Of a stretch of 12,010 nucleotides of DNA, positions 5,618-12,010 are shown piece by piece (within the stretch, counting starts at the first letter, position 1; every line of letters starts with the position of its first letter). The stretch comes from Spirochaetota bacterium (GTDB lineage Bacteria; Spirochaetota; UBA4802; JAFGJZ01). The notes under the pieces are model-generated. The model was not told the origin of the DNA. It ran no database searches and saw nothing but the letters and a program-made list of their open reading frames with translations. The DNA lies in contig JAKJGA010000043.1 of the NCBI GenBank assembly GCA_022704645.1, positions 1 to 12,010 of the forward strand. The letters run 5' to 3'. A program made the position numbers and the translations under genes.

Positions 5618-7382
5618 ACTTTTTATCCCATCGGCATATCTTTTTTGCGCATACACTGCATCGGTAAATTTCTCGTTTTTTATATTTGTTGGAAAAACAT
5701 ATTTTGGATTCTTTGTTTTCTTCAGTTTACTTTCAATTTTATTGCTTTTCATCACGATAAGAAAGCAGAGTCTAAACAAATCAGGTCTTGTCATCCAAGT
5801 ATTATTTCTTTTTGCAGTAATAACTATTCCTTTTTTGAACCGTACCGAATCAATAAATCCTGAAACAATATCATTTCAACGCGGAACAGTTTTATCAGTT
5901 GAAAAATACAGATATAGTTCAAAAGTCTCTGTTATTAATGATAATAAAAATAAATGCGCTGTTTTTGTTCCTTCAGAAATTTCAATAAATCCCGGAGATA
6001 CGTACATATTCAGCGGAAAACTATCAAAAATAAGTTCTTCAAGAATCGATTTGTTTGCTGAGAACTATGACTTAGTTTATTACTATAATGAAAATGATAT
6101 TATCATAAATCGAATTCCGTCGTATAGAATCAGAATAAAAAAAAGAATAGAATCTGCAATCCAAAATCTCTACACTCCGCAAACAGCATCTGTTTTAAAA
6201 GCTCTCCTGCTCGGCAATCAGAATAGTGTCCCGAAAGAAACGATAAGAAATTTCACCCGCGCAGGTACACTCCATTTATTAGCTGCCAGCGGACTTCATG
6301 TGGGAATCGCAGGAGCACTTCCCCTTTTCATTCTTCCTTTTATCTTCAGGAACAGGAAGGCTGCAATTGCCGGAGGAGCAATTTTCATTTTATTATTCTT
6401 ACTCATAACAGATATGCCGGTTTCCCTCGTGCGGGCTTCGGTAATGTTTTTCTTTTCCGCTTTTTTCATCATTCTTGACAGAAAAAATATATCCGTAAAT
6501 TCATTGTTTCTATCAGGTCTTATTATCGGAATCATTTCACCCAGGGAAATATACTCTCTCGGATTTCAACTTTCATTTCTTGCAACACTCGGGATAATTA
6601 TCTTTTACGAATATTACAAAGCAATATTCTCAAATCTGAAACTGCTGTCCTCATCACTTGCAATGACTTTTGCGGCGCAGGTATTCATTTTCCCGCTTAT
6701 TATCCTAAAACTCAATCAGGTCAATTTTACAGGAATCCTATCAAATATTATACTCGTTCCGTATTATTCATTTCTGCTTATTGCCTCAGGAGTTTCTGTT
6801 ATAGCATCATTTTTATTCACATACTCCGGCAAACTTCTATCAATTCCTGTTGAATACTTAACTGATTATTCAATTCGAATTGTAAACTCACTATCCTCAT
6901 TAAACGGTCATTTCCGGACTAATAATTACCAAATAATTTTAATTACTTTGTTTATTCTTCCTCTTATTCCGTTCTTTTTTAAAAAATTCAAATTACATAA
7001 AATAATACCCATTATTATAATTTTAATATCACAGCTTTCCATGTTTATTATATTATCTTCACAAAAGGTAAAGAAATACGAAAACGGCGGAGTCTGCGGT
7101 TCGATTACAATTCAACGCGAGAATGATATTTACAAACTTAAAGGTATTTTCAATGAAGAAAATATATCAGAACTAACTGATGAATTTACATTTAACGATT
7201 ACGGCGATGTTTCTGTAGAAATAGATAATAATAATCCCGAAAATTTATATCATTGCAGAATTTTTATGAATAAAGTTAAAACAGGCGAATTTCATTCGGA
7301 ATATGCATCATTTTCAGGTGCATTTCTTAAAATTCTAAGTTTTTGTGAGAGTGAAGGAATAAAGATTTGTATAAAAAGATAA
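5553..7382 (+). CDS. comEC: ComEC/Rec2-family DNA uptake channel protein lacking the metallo-beta-lactamase domain
   Basis: ComEC forms the inner-membrane channel for single-stranded DNA during natural transformation. In this ~610-residue protein a hydrophobic N-terminus is followed by an OB-like DUF4131 region (about residues 90-190). The Competence domain then carries the family hallmarks: H-L-L-A-A-S-G-L-H-V-G (241-251), L-V-R-A-S-V-M (Arg294) and G-F-Q-L-S-F (337-342) between many membrane helices. The C-terminal ~100 residues (from about 510) are soluble and lack the HxHxDH motif of the beta-lactamase-like nuclease domain found in longer ComEC proteins; I cannot assign them. GGAG 6 nt before the ATG at 5553 supports that start, overlapping the previous gene by 65 nt. 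A TTG at 5547 is a weaker alternative. No other competence gene is in view. Confidence 0.88.
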   Translation: MNLKKSASDFQPEQEKEWVNSRLFIPSAYLFCAYTASVNFSFFIFVGKTYFGFFVFFSLLSILLLFITIRKQSLNKSGLVIQVLFLFAVITIPFLNRTESINPETISFQRGTVLSVEKYRYSSKVSVINDNKNKCAVFVPSEISINPGDTYIFSGKLSKISSSRIDLFAENYDLVYYYNENDIIINRIPSYRIRIKKRIESAIQNLYTPQTASVLKALLLGNQNSVPKETIRNFTRAGTLHLLAASGLHVGIAGALPLFILPFIFRNRKAAIAGGAIFILLFLLITDMPVSLVRASVMFFFSAFFIILDRKNISVNSLFLSGLIIGIISPREIYSLGFQLSFLATLGIIIFYEYYKAIFSNLKLLSSSLAMTFAAQVFIFPLIILKLNQVNFTGILSNIILVPYYSFLLIASGVSVIASFLFTYSGKLLSIPVEYLTDYSIRIVNSLSSLNGHFRTNNYQIILITLFILPLIPFFFKKFKLHKIIPIIIILISQLSMFIILSSQKVKKYENGGVCGSITIQRENDIYKLKGIFNEENISELTDEFTFNDYGDVSVEIDNNNPENLYHCRIFMNKVKTGEFHSEYASFSGAFLKILSFCESEGIKICIKR

Positions 7383-7436
7383 AACAATATTCTTGACAAT
7401 TCTGCTAAAAATGTTAAGTTCTTATCCATGCGTGAA

Positions 7437-7442
7437 GGGAGG
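7437..7442 (+). promoter_or_regulatory. Strong Shine-Dalgarno site deciding the HDOD gene start
   Basis: GGGAGG lies 4 nt before the ATG at 7447. The open frame extends 18 codons further upstream to a TTG at 7393, but that lacks any such site and would add no recognisable sequence. Confidence 0.8.
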
Positions 7443-7446
7443 AAAA

Positions 7447-8940
7447 ATGCTCGAACTTGGGCTCAACGGGAAAAACATTAGTACCCTGGAAAAATTCAAT
7501 CAGGGTGAAAGTGTTTCCCTGAGATTTGCCTTCCCTGATAAAATCGTTCTCAGCAGCATCAACGGCTTCATGTCGCGAATCCTTGCGGCAAATGATATTC
7601 TATTTCTTCAGGAAGCGATGATTACAATTCTCCGCGAAAGTATTTTAAACGCAGTAAAGGCAAACGCAAAACGCGTATTTTTTGAAAAAAACAATGCCGA
7701 CATGAATAAGGTTCTAGAGTATAATTCTCTCATGAGGCAGTTCAAGGAAAAAGTTGTCGGCGACATGGCAGCAATTGAATCAGATTTGAAATCAAGTTCA
7801 TATTATGCGGAATTCAGAATTCAGAAAACTGAAGAAGGAATAAAAACGCGAATTGTAAACAATTCTCCTCTTCATGCAAAAGAAGAAGAGCGTATTAAAC
7901 AAAGAATGGAAAGCGCCAAGCATATCAAGGATTTCAGTGAAGCTTATGACAAGCTTTATGATGAAACCGAAGGTGCGGGACTTGGCATTATTTTAACAAT
8001 GCTTCTTTTGAAAAACAGCGGGATACCTCAGTCAAATTATTCTATTTCCGCTGATGAGTGCAAAACCGAAATATCTCTGATAGTTCCTTTTAAAACAAAA
8101 TCAGATGAAACACTCATGGCAGTAAAAGAAGATATAATTAATGAGATTCATCTTCTTCCGTCAATTCCGACTTTTATTAATGAATTGCTTGTTCTATGCG
8201 ATGATCCGGACAGTTCAATTTCTCAAATGAGCAATAAAGTAAAAGGTGATCCGGCATTATCAGCCGACATTCTCAAACTTGCAAATTCCGCAGGTTTTGC
8301 GCCAAATAAAAAAATAGAAACAATCAATGAGGCTCTTACCCGTATAGGACTTTCAAACTTCAAATATATTCTTCTTGCAGCAACCACAAAGCGCATTATG
8401 GATCAGAGATACAAAAAGTTTGAACAAATCTGGCAGCACTCACTCAAAGTCGCATTTTATTCGCGTCTGATTACTCAGAATTTTAAACTTAGCTCTTTAA
8501 CAGAACAAATATTCATTTCTGCGCTTCTGCACGATCTCGGCAAACTTGTTCTACTTGCCGTAGATAATGATCTGACTATAAAAATAGCCGATTTTGTAAA
8601 ATCACATGGAATCAGAACTACTACAATTCTTGAAGAAATTTCAATAGGGATCAGCCATTCTTCCATTGGAAAACTGATATCCGAAAAATGGAATTTCGCG
8701 GAATTTATAACTCAGGCGATAGCTTTTCATCATTCGCCTCTTCTTTGTGATGAGAAGTTTTCCGACATTATCAATATCGTTTATCTCGCAAATATATTCT
8801 GCGGTATTGAAGATAGAAAATATGATTACTACTTCATTGAGCCGAACATCCTTCAGAAATATAATCTTTCAGACGAATCAAAATGTATTGAACTGCATGA
8901 AAAATGCAAAGAAGGATTTAGAAACAGGCCCATGCTCTGA
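7447..8940 (+). CDS. HDOD-domain signalling protein with N-terminal GHKL ATPase-like domain
   Basis: This 497-residue protein has two parts. The first ~215 residues resemble a histidine-kinase/anti-sigma type GHKL ATPase fold: an N-box-like R-E-S-I-L-N-A-V-K-A-N-A (63-74, Glu64 and Asn68), then I-V-N-N-S-P-L where D-N-G is usual, then E-G-A-G-L-G-I (175-181). The loss of the D-N-G aspartate makes ATP binding uncertain. No kinase phosphorylation domain is present. From about residue 225 to 430 follows an HDOD domain (L-P-S-I-P, L-L-H-D-L-G-K at 360-366 with His362-Asp363, and a late F-H-H-S-P). HDOD proteins are regulatory relatives of HD phosphohydrolases, often linked to motility, stress or competence; no output can be named here. 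It follows comEC by 64 nt, and its stop overlaps the next gene by 1 nt (TGATG). Confidence 0.85.
   Translation: MLELGLNGKNISTLEKFNQGESVSLRFAFPDKIVLSSINGFMSRILAANDILFLQEAMITILRESILNAVKANAKRVFFEKNNADMNKVLEYNSLMRQFKEKVVGDMAAIESDLKSSSYYAEFRIQKTEEGIKTRIVNNSPLHAKEEERIKQRMESAKHIKDFSEAYDKLYDETEGAGLGIILTMLLLKNSGIPQSNYSISADECKTEISLIVPFKTKSDETLMAVKEDIINEIHLLPSIPTFINELLVLCDDPDSSISQMSNKVKGDPALSADILKLANSAGFAPNKKIETINEALTRIGLSNFKYILLAATTKRIMDQRYKKFEQIWQHSLKVAFYSRLITQNFKLSSLTEQIFISALLHDLGKLVLLAVDNDLTIKIADFVKSHGIRTTTILEEISIGISHSSIGKLISEKWNFAEFITQAIAFHHSPLLCDEKFSDIINIVYLANIFCGIEDRKYDYYFIEPNILQKYNLSDESKCIELHEKCKEGFRNRPML
7483..7522 (+). repeat. Two mutually exclusive short hairpins early in the HDOD gene
   Basis: ACCCTG (7483-7488) can pair with CAGGGT (7501-7506). 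The same CAGG can instead pair with CCTG further on, in TCAGG-(GT)-GAAA / TTTC-CCTGA (7500-7522): a 9-bp stem with a 2-nt bulge and 3-nt loop. Both lie 36-76 nt after the start codon. Arms are short, so this is only suggestive. Confidence 0.25.
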
Positions 8941-10643
8941 TGAGTTACCGCATTAATTATACCAAAGATAATTTGCCGACGCTTAGCTATTATGACGGAA
9001 ATAAGGAAATCCGGATTCACTCCGCATATATGCCGCAGAAAGAAGCCGAAAAATCAGTAGAGGCTTTTAGTGACAACGGCAAAAACATAATTCTTGTTCT
9101 GGGCGCCGGGCTCGGTTATCATCTGCGCGAACTTTCAAAAAAATATCCCTCGAAAGCAATAATTGCCGTAGAACATGACGAAGAAGCAATCAGGCTTATC
9201 AATGAACATTTTCCTGAAACTTTTAATGTAGTAAAAATAGCAAACTCGCAAAACGATATTTCTTATATTTTTGAAAGCGGTAATTTCAGCGAATTTAACG
9301 GATTTGCACTTTACACGCACAGGCCTTCGTATCTTATCAATAAGGATTTTTATGACGATTTTGTCACTGATATTAATCGATATGCATCTTCAAAAATAAG
9401 TGATCTGCTTACCAGAATAGAGTTTGAAGAACGATGGGTTGAAAATATTATAACTAATTCAAACCATCTGAAAAATTCATTAAGAATTAATTCATTTTTC
9501 GGCAAGTTTACATCCTGTCCGGGTGTAATTATTTCAGCAGGTCCGTCCTTAAGAAAAAGTCTTCCAATAATAAAATCAATTGAGGAAAAGGCTGTTCTAG
9601 TTGCAGTGGATACAGCACTGCCTGTTCTTTGTAAATATGGAATAAAACCTCATTTTGTAATGACTCTTGATGCCCAGAAGCATTCTATCAAACATTTTCT
9701 CGGATGTTCTATCCCGGGAACAATTCTCGTAGCAGATATTGTTTCATCTCCTGATATATTAAACAGATATGATGGAATCAGAGCCTTAAGCACAACAAGC
9801 AAATATTATGTTGACTCAAACGGTCAGAATAAACGCGAAACCACTCCATTCGCTGCTGTCATTGAAAAATATTGCGGTGAAATTGGAGACATTCAGTCAG
9901 GAGGCTCAGTTGCAACCAGCGCTTTTGATCTTCTGCTGAACCTAGGATGCAGTTCAATAATACTTTTCGGGCAGGATCTGGCTTATACCGGAAGAGAAAT
10001 ACATTCGAGCGGTACGCACCATAACTGCTCATGGCTCACAATAACAAACAGATTCACAAATCTTGATACGATAAACATGAATATTATCCGTAAACGCAAA
10101 ATCAAATACATGAAATCATGCATCGGAACCACTGTTGTTTCCGATTATGTTCTAAATCTTTACAAAGAATGGTTTGAAAATTCATCCGCACTTGTAAATA
10201 TACCTGTAGTTAACTGCGCTTCCGAAGGAGCTTTCATAGAAAATGCAATTAATATCTCTGAATCCGAACTATCGGAATATATTTCAAAAAAAACTTATCC
10301 GGCAGAAATAATTGAAAAGATAAAAACATCTGAATATCAAAAATGCCGTATCAATGAATCCTATAAAAGATGCATTGATTTTTTAATTATGTCGGAAAAA
10401 ATGATTGAAAACGGAAAGTCACTTGAACTTATTGACATGATTGATGATGATAATGAAATTAATCAGTATTTTTCATCTTATCTGAAAAAAACAAAAATGT
10501 ATCTTAGCAGAAATAAAAATGTGGAAAGCGAAAAAAAAGCTGCACTATTTGCGACAGATATTCTGCGGGCGATACACAGGTTGAAAAAAACTATAAACAA
10601 GGCATTGATCGGCGGAAAAGGAAAATCCTATGGACTCTCTTGA
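8940..10643 (+). CDS. Maf/DUF115 family protein (motility-associated glycosyltransferase-like)
   Basis: Maf-family proteins transfer nonulosonic acids (pseudaminic or legionaminic acid) to flagellin in several flagellated bacteria; the central DUF115/MptE-like fold resembles sialyltransferases. This 567-residue protein has the expected parts. An N-terminal Rossmann-like segment carries G-A-G-L-G-Y-H (55-61). The DUF115 domain begins at about residue 190 with S-A-G-P-S-L (199-204), M-T-L-D-A-Q (241-246) and the family marker G-Q-D-L-A-Y-T-G (344-351), then S-S-G-T-H-H. A helical C-terminus follows. Its start overlaps the HDOD stop by one base and there is no clear Shine-Dalgarno, so coupling to the HDOD gene is likely. 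No flagellin or sugar-synthesis gene lies in the window, so the substrate is unproven. Confidence 0.85.
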   Translation: MSYRINYTKDNLPTLSYYDGNKEIRIHSAYMPQKEAEKSVEAFSDNGKNIILVLGAGLGYHLRELSKKYPSKAIIAVEHDEEAIRLINEHFPETFNVVKIANSQNDISYIFESGNFSEFNGFALYTHRPSYLINKDFYDDFVTDINRYASSKISDLLTRIEFEERWVENIITNSNHLKNSLRINSFFGKFTSCPGVIISAGPSLRKSLPIIKSIEEKAVLVAVDTALPVLCKYGIKPHFVMTLDAQKHSIKHFLGCSIPGTILVADIVSSPDILNRYDGIRALSTTSKYYVDSNGQNKRETTPFAAVIEKYCGEIGDIQSGGSVATSAFDLLLNLGCSSIILFGQDLAYTGREIHSSGTHHNCSWLTITNRFTNLDTINMNIIRKRKIKYMKSCIGTTVVSDYVLNLYKEWFENSSALVNIPVVNCASEGAFIENAINISESELSEYISKKTYPAEIIEKIKTSEYQKCRINESYKRCIDFLIMSEKMIENGKSLELIDMIDDDNEINQYFSSYLKKTKMYLSRNKNVESEKKAALFATDILRAIHRLKKTINKALIGGKGKSYGLS

Positions 10644-11484
10644 CAGACTTATCAGCAAAAAATATAATCTCAGAGGATATGCAGTTAACAGCCGTAATGC
10701 CGCAGATGAAATCATCAACGTTAAAAAGACTTCTCCTCTGTCGTCATATATATTAGGGCAAAGCATAAATGCGGCTCTTCTTGTCAGCGCGAGCCTGAAG
10801 CCTGAAACCGATCAGAATTTAACTTTCAAGATAGAGGGATCCGGAAAATTAAAATCCGTTATTGTTCAGGCAGACGCAAGAGGCAATATCCGGGCAAGCA
10901 TTGCAAATTCAAACCTTGACTCTTCAATGAAAATCGGCGAGGCGATCGGGGCCGGCGTTATCAATGTCAGCAAAGATATCGGATTTGACAATCCCTACAA
11001 CGGAGTAAGTCCAATATTAGGTGGCGACATCGCATATGATACCGCATACTATCTCACTCAAAGCGAACAGATTCCTTCTGCTCTCTTAATCGGTTTTTCT
11101 TTAAACGATAATCTTTCAGTCAAATCTTCAGGCGGTATTCTAATACAAACTTTTCCGGATACTCCTATTTCTTCTATAGAATATGCGGAGAAGATGATTT
11201 CTGATATTAAAAGCGGATTTTCCGAAAGAATTTCATCATCCGAAACACCCCTGTCTATACTTTACGATATTTTCGGTAAAAATGAAACTGAACTTTTAAG
11301 TTCAATTCCGGTTCGATTCAAATGCAGGTGTTCAAAAGAAATAGTTTTATCGACATTGAAATTAATTGAAAGATCAGAAATTGAAGATATCCTGAAAAAA
11401 GATAAGTCCTGTGAAATAAGCTGTGCTTTCTGTGAGAAAAAATATCATTTTGATGAATCTGAACTCACGTCATTACTCTCATAA
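10630..11484 (+). CDS. hslO: Hsp33 redox-regulated chaperone
   Basis: Hsp33 is a cytoplasmic holdase activated when oxidation and unfolding release zinc from four cysteines. At 284 residues the protein is close to the usual size. The N-terminal domain has the expected R-G-Y-A-V and A-A-L-L-V-S-A-S-L-K features, E-G-S-G-K-L (68-73), and G-G-I-L-I-Q-T-F-P around residue 170-178. The zinc motif is intact: Cys232-Arg-Cys234, a 30-residue gap, then Cys265-Ala-Phe-Cys268, so redox switching should be conserved. The ATG at 10630 lies inside the last 14 nt of the Maf gene with AAGGA 7 nt upstream. It ends the plus-strand run: an intrinsic terminator begins directly after its stop. It shares no obvious pathway with the genes before it. 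Confidence 0.96.
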   Translation: MDSLDRLISKKYNLRGYAVNSRNAADEIINVKKTSPLSSYILGQSINAALLVSASLKPETDQNLTFKIEGSGKLKSVIVQADARGNIRASIANSNLDSSMKIGEAIGAGVINVSKDIGFDNPYNGVSPILGGDIAYDTAYYLTQSEQIPSALLIGFSLNDNLSVKSSGGILIQTFPDTPISSIEYAEKMISDIKSGFSERISSSETPLSILYDIFGKNETELLSSIPVRFKCRCSKEIVLSTLKLIERSEIEDILKKDKSCEISCAFCEKKYHFDESELTSLLS

Positions 11485-11523
11485 ACACAAGTGTGTACTT
11501 ATTACACGCTTGTGTATTTTTTT
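11485..11523 (+). terminator. Intrinsic terminator after the Hsp33 gene
   Basis: ACACAAGTGTGT (11485-11496) pairs with ACACGCTTGTGT (11504-11515) over 12 bp with one G-U pair and a 7-nt loop. An A and then seven Ts (11517-11523) follow. The stem begins the base after the stop codon. Confidence 0.93.
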
Positions 11524-11597
11524 GATTAATTCTGTCACTGAATAATTAAATATAACACAAAAATTACCCTTTTTCAGCATTTTATATTCATAAGTTT
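11524..11597 (+). promoter_or_regulatory. Region upstream of the sigma-54 promoter, possible enhancer site
   Basis: This A/T-rich stretch holds no gene. AATTC (11528-11532) and GAATaATT (11540-11547) flank TGTCACT as an imperfect dyad near -88 relative to the predicted start, a usual distance for a sigma-54 activator site. No known activator motif is recognised. Confidence 0.2.
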
Positions 11598-11613
11598 TGG
11601 CACACTTTTTGCT
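11598..11613 (+). promoter_or_regulatory. Sigma-54 (RpoN) -24/-12 promoter of the sigma-factor gene
   Basis: TGGCAC at 11598-11603, five bases, then TTGCT at 11609-11613 reproduce the sigma-54 consensus, with the GG and GC dinucleotides exactly 12 bp apart. The implied transcription start is near 11624, one base before the GAGGAG ribosome site, so the leader would be only about 14 nt. I saw no convincing sigma-70 promoter nearer the gene. Confidence 0.85.
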
Positions 11614-11624
11614 TTCTTATTTCC

Positions 11625-11630
11625 GAGGAG
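11625..11630 (+). promoter_or_regulatory. Shine-Dalgarno site of the sigma-factor gene
   Basis: GAGGAG lies 7 nt before the ATG at 11638 and fixes the start of this gene, which runs off the window. Confidence 0.85.
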
Positions 11631-11637
11631 AAAACTT

Positions 11638-12010
11638 ATGAACAACAATAAACCTAACAACAGTACTTTACAGCAATATTTCAACTCGATAAAAAAGTTT
11701 CAGCTGATTACAGCTGAAACTGAAAAAATATTGGCGGACAGAAAAAATACAGGAGACAGCAAAGCTATTGATGAACTCGTAAAAGCAAATCTTCGTCTTG
11801 TTATCAAGATAGCAAAAAGCTATACTGGCACTGAGTCCTCATTAATAGATCTGATACAGGAAGGAAACATAGGACTCTTACGAGCGGCTGAAAAATTTGA
11901 TTCGAATGCCGGATGCAAATTTTCAACATATGCTTCATTTTGGATTAAACATTACATTTCAAGATTTATTGCAAAAAGAAGCAGACCGATACGACTTCCT
12001 ATAAGAAAAA
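11638..12010 (+). CDS. Sigma-70-family RNA polymerase sigma factor, N-terminal part (truncated by window end)
   Basis: The 124 visible codons hold region 1.2 (L-Q-Q-Y-F-N-S-I-K-K, 11-20) and region 2: N-L-R-L-V-I-K-I-A-K (51-60), D-L-I-Q-E-G-N-I-G-L-L (71-81), F-S-T-Y-A-S-F-W-I-K (95-104) and R-P-I-R-L-P-I-R-K (116-124). There is no acidic region 1.1, so this is not a typical housekeeping RpoD but an alternative factor of the RpoS/group 2 or related kind. Two positions that contact the -12 base pair in E. coli RpoD (Gln437, Thr440) align with His and Ser, and the first Trp of the W-W pair is Phe, hinting at altered -10 recognition. It is preceded by a consensus sigma-54 promoter. The exact subgroup cannot be settled without regions 3 and 4. 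Confidence 0.93.
   Translation, partial: MNNNKPNNSTLQQYFNSIKKFQLITAETEKILADRKNTGDSKAIDELVKANLRLVIKIAKSYTGTESSLIDLIQEGNIGLLRAAEKFDSNAGCKFSTYASFWIKHYISRFIAKRSRPIRLPIRK
11696..11721. repeat. Perfect 11-bp inverted repeat; reads as a terminator on the minus strand
   Basis: AGTTTCAGCTG (11696-11706), loop ATTA, and CAGCTGAAACT (11711-11721) are exact reverse complements within codons 20-28 of the sigma-factor gene. On the minus strand the stem is followed directly by Ts (complement of A residues 11691-11696), giving the form of an intrinsic terminator for antisense transcripts. On the plus strand no T-run follows. Confidence 0.8.

Noticed and set aside
6870..6881. 12-bp palindrome CAATTCGAATTG in comEC
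   Set aside because: A loopless palindrome of this length is expected a few times by chance in 12 kb.
7393..7425. TTGACA at 7393-7398 as the -35 of an internal promoter before the HDOD gene
   Set aside because: No good -10 box lies 16-18 bp downstream; the best A/T hexamers are at the wrong spacing or match poorly.
7393..7446. Longer HDOD start at the TTG at 7393
   Set aside because: It has no ribosome site, whereas the ATG at 7447 has GGGAGG 4 nt upstream.
11823..11838. Second TGGCAC inside the sigma-factor gene as another sigma-54 site
   Set aside because: No TTGC follows at the required spacing.

Overview
The window reads as about 12 kb of chromosome from a diderm (Gram-negative) bacterium of moderately low G+C (estimated by eye in the mid-30s percent). 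The evidence is a LolA-type lipoprotein carrier, two probable outer-membrane proteins, an FtsX/LolE-type ABC transporter, and a sigma-54-type promoter. A PilZ-like protein, an HDOD protein with an ATPase-like N-terminus and a Maf/DUF115 flagellin glycosyltransferase suggest a motile organism. Spirochaetota is my best guess, but it rests on gene content and is tentative. I saw no tRNA, rRNA, CRISPR array, insertion sequence or phage gene.

Layout. (1) 1-551: 3' end of a YcgR/PilZ-like gene. (2) 639-2626: a one-base-overlapping permease/ATPase pair of the LolE-LolD/MacB class. (3) 2629-4304: two minus-strand genes, a TPR-like membrane-anchored protein followed by a secreted, probably beta-barrel protein. 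The latter converges on the ATPase gene with a 2-nt gap. (4) 4305-4409: a divergent promoter region with an inverted repeat. (5) 4410-11484: a tightly packed plus-strand run of LolA-like carrier, small outer-membrane protein, ComEC-like channel, HDOD protein, Maf/DUF115 protein and Hsp33. It ends in a strong intrinsic terminator at 11485-11523. (6) 11598-12010: a consensus sigma-54 (-24/-12) promoter, then the start of a sigma-70-family factor that runs off the window.

How it may work together. The left part is about envelope assembly: lipoprotein extraction and shuttling plus outer-membrane proteins. The long plus-strand run joins envelope, DNA uptake, signalling, motility-linked glycosylation and redox chaperone functions. 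The right edge looks like a sigma-factor cascade in which RpoN would switch on a second sigma factor, a logic known for RpoN-RpoS in Borrelia.

The structural signals not explained by gene calls are perfect inverted repeats inside coding sequence. The main ones are a 15-bp stem with a 4-nt loop at 5058-5091, an 11-bp stem with a 4-nt loop at 11696-11721, and a 10-bp stem at 2484-2511. The first two lie shortly after start codons.
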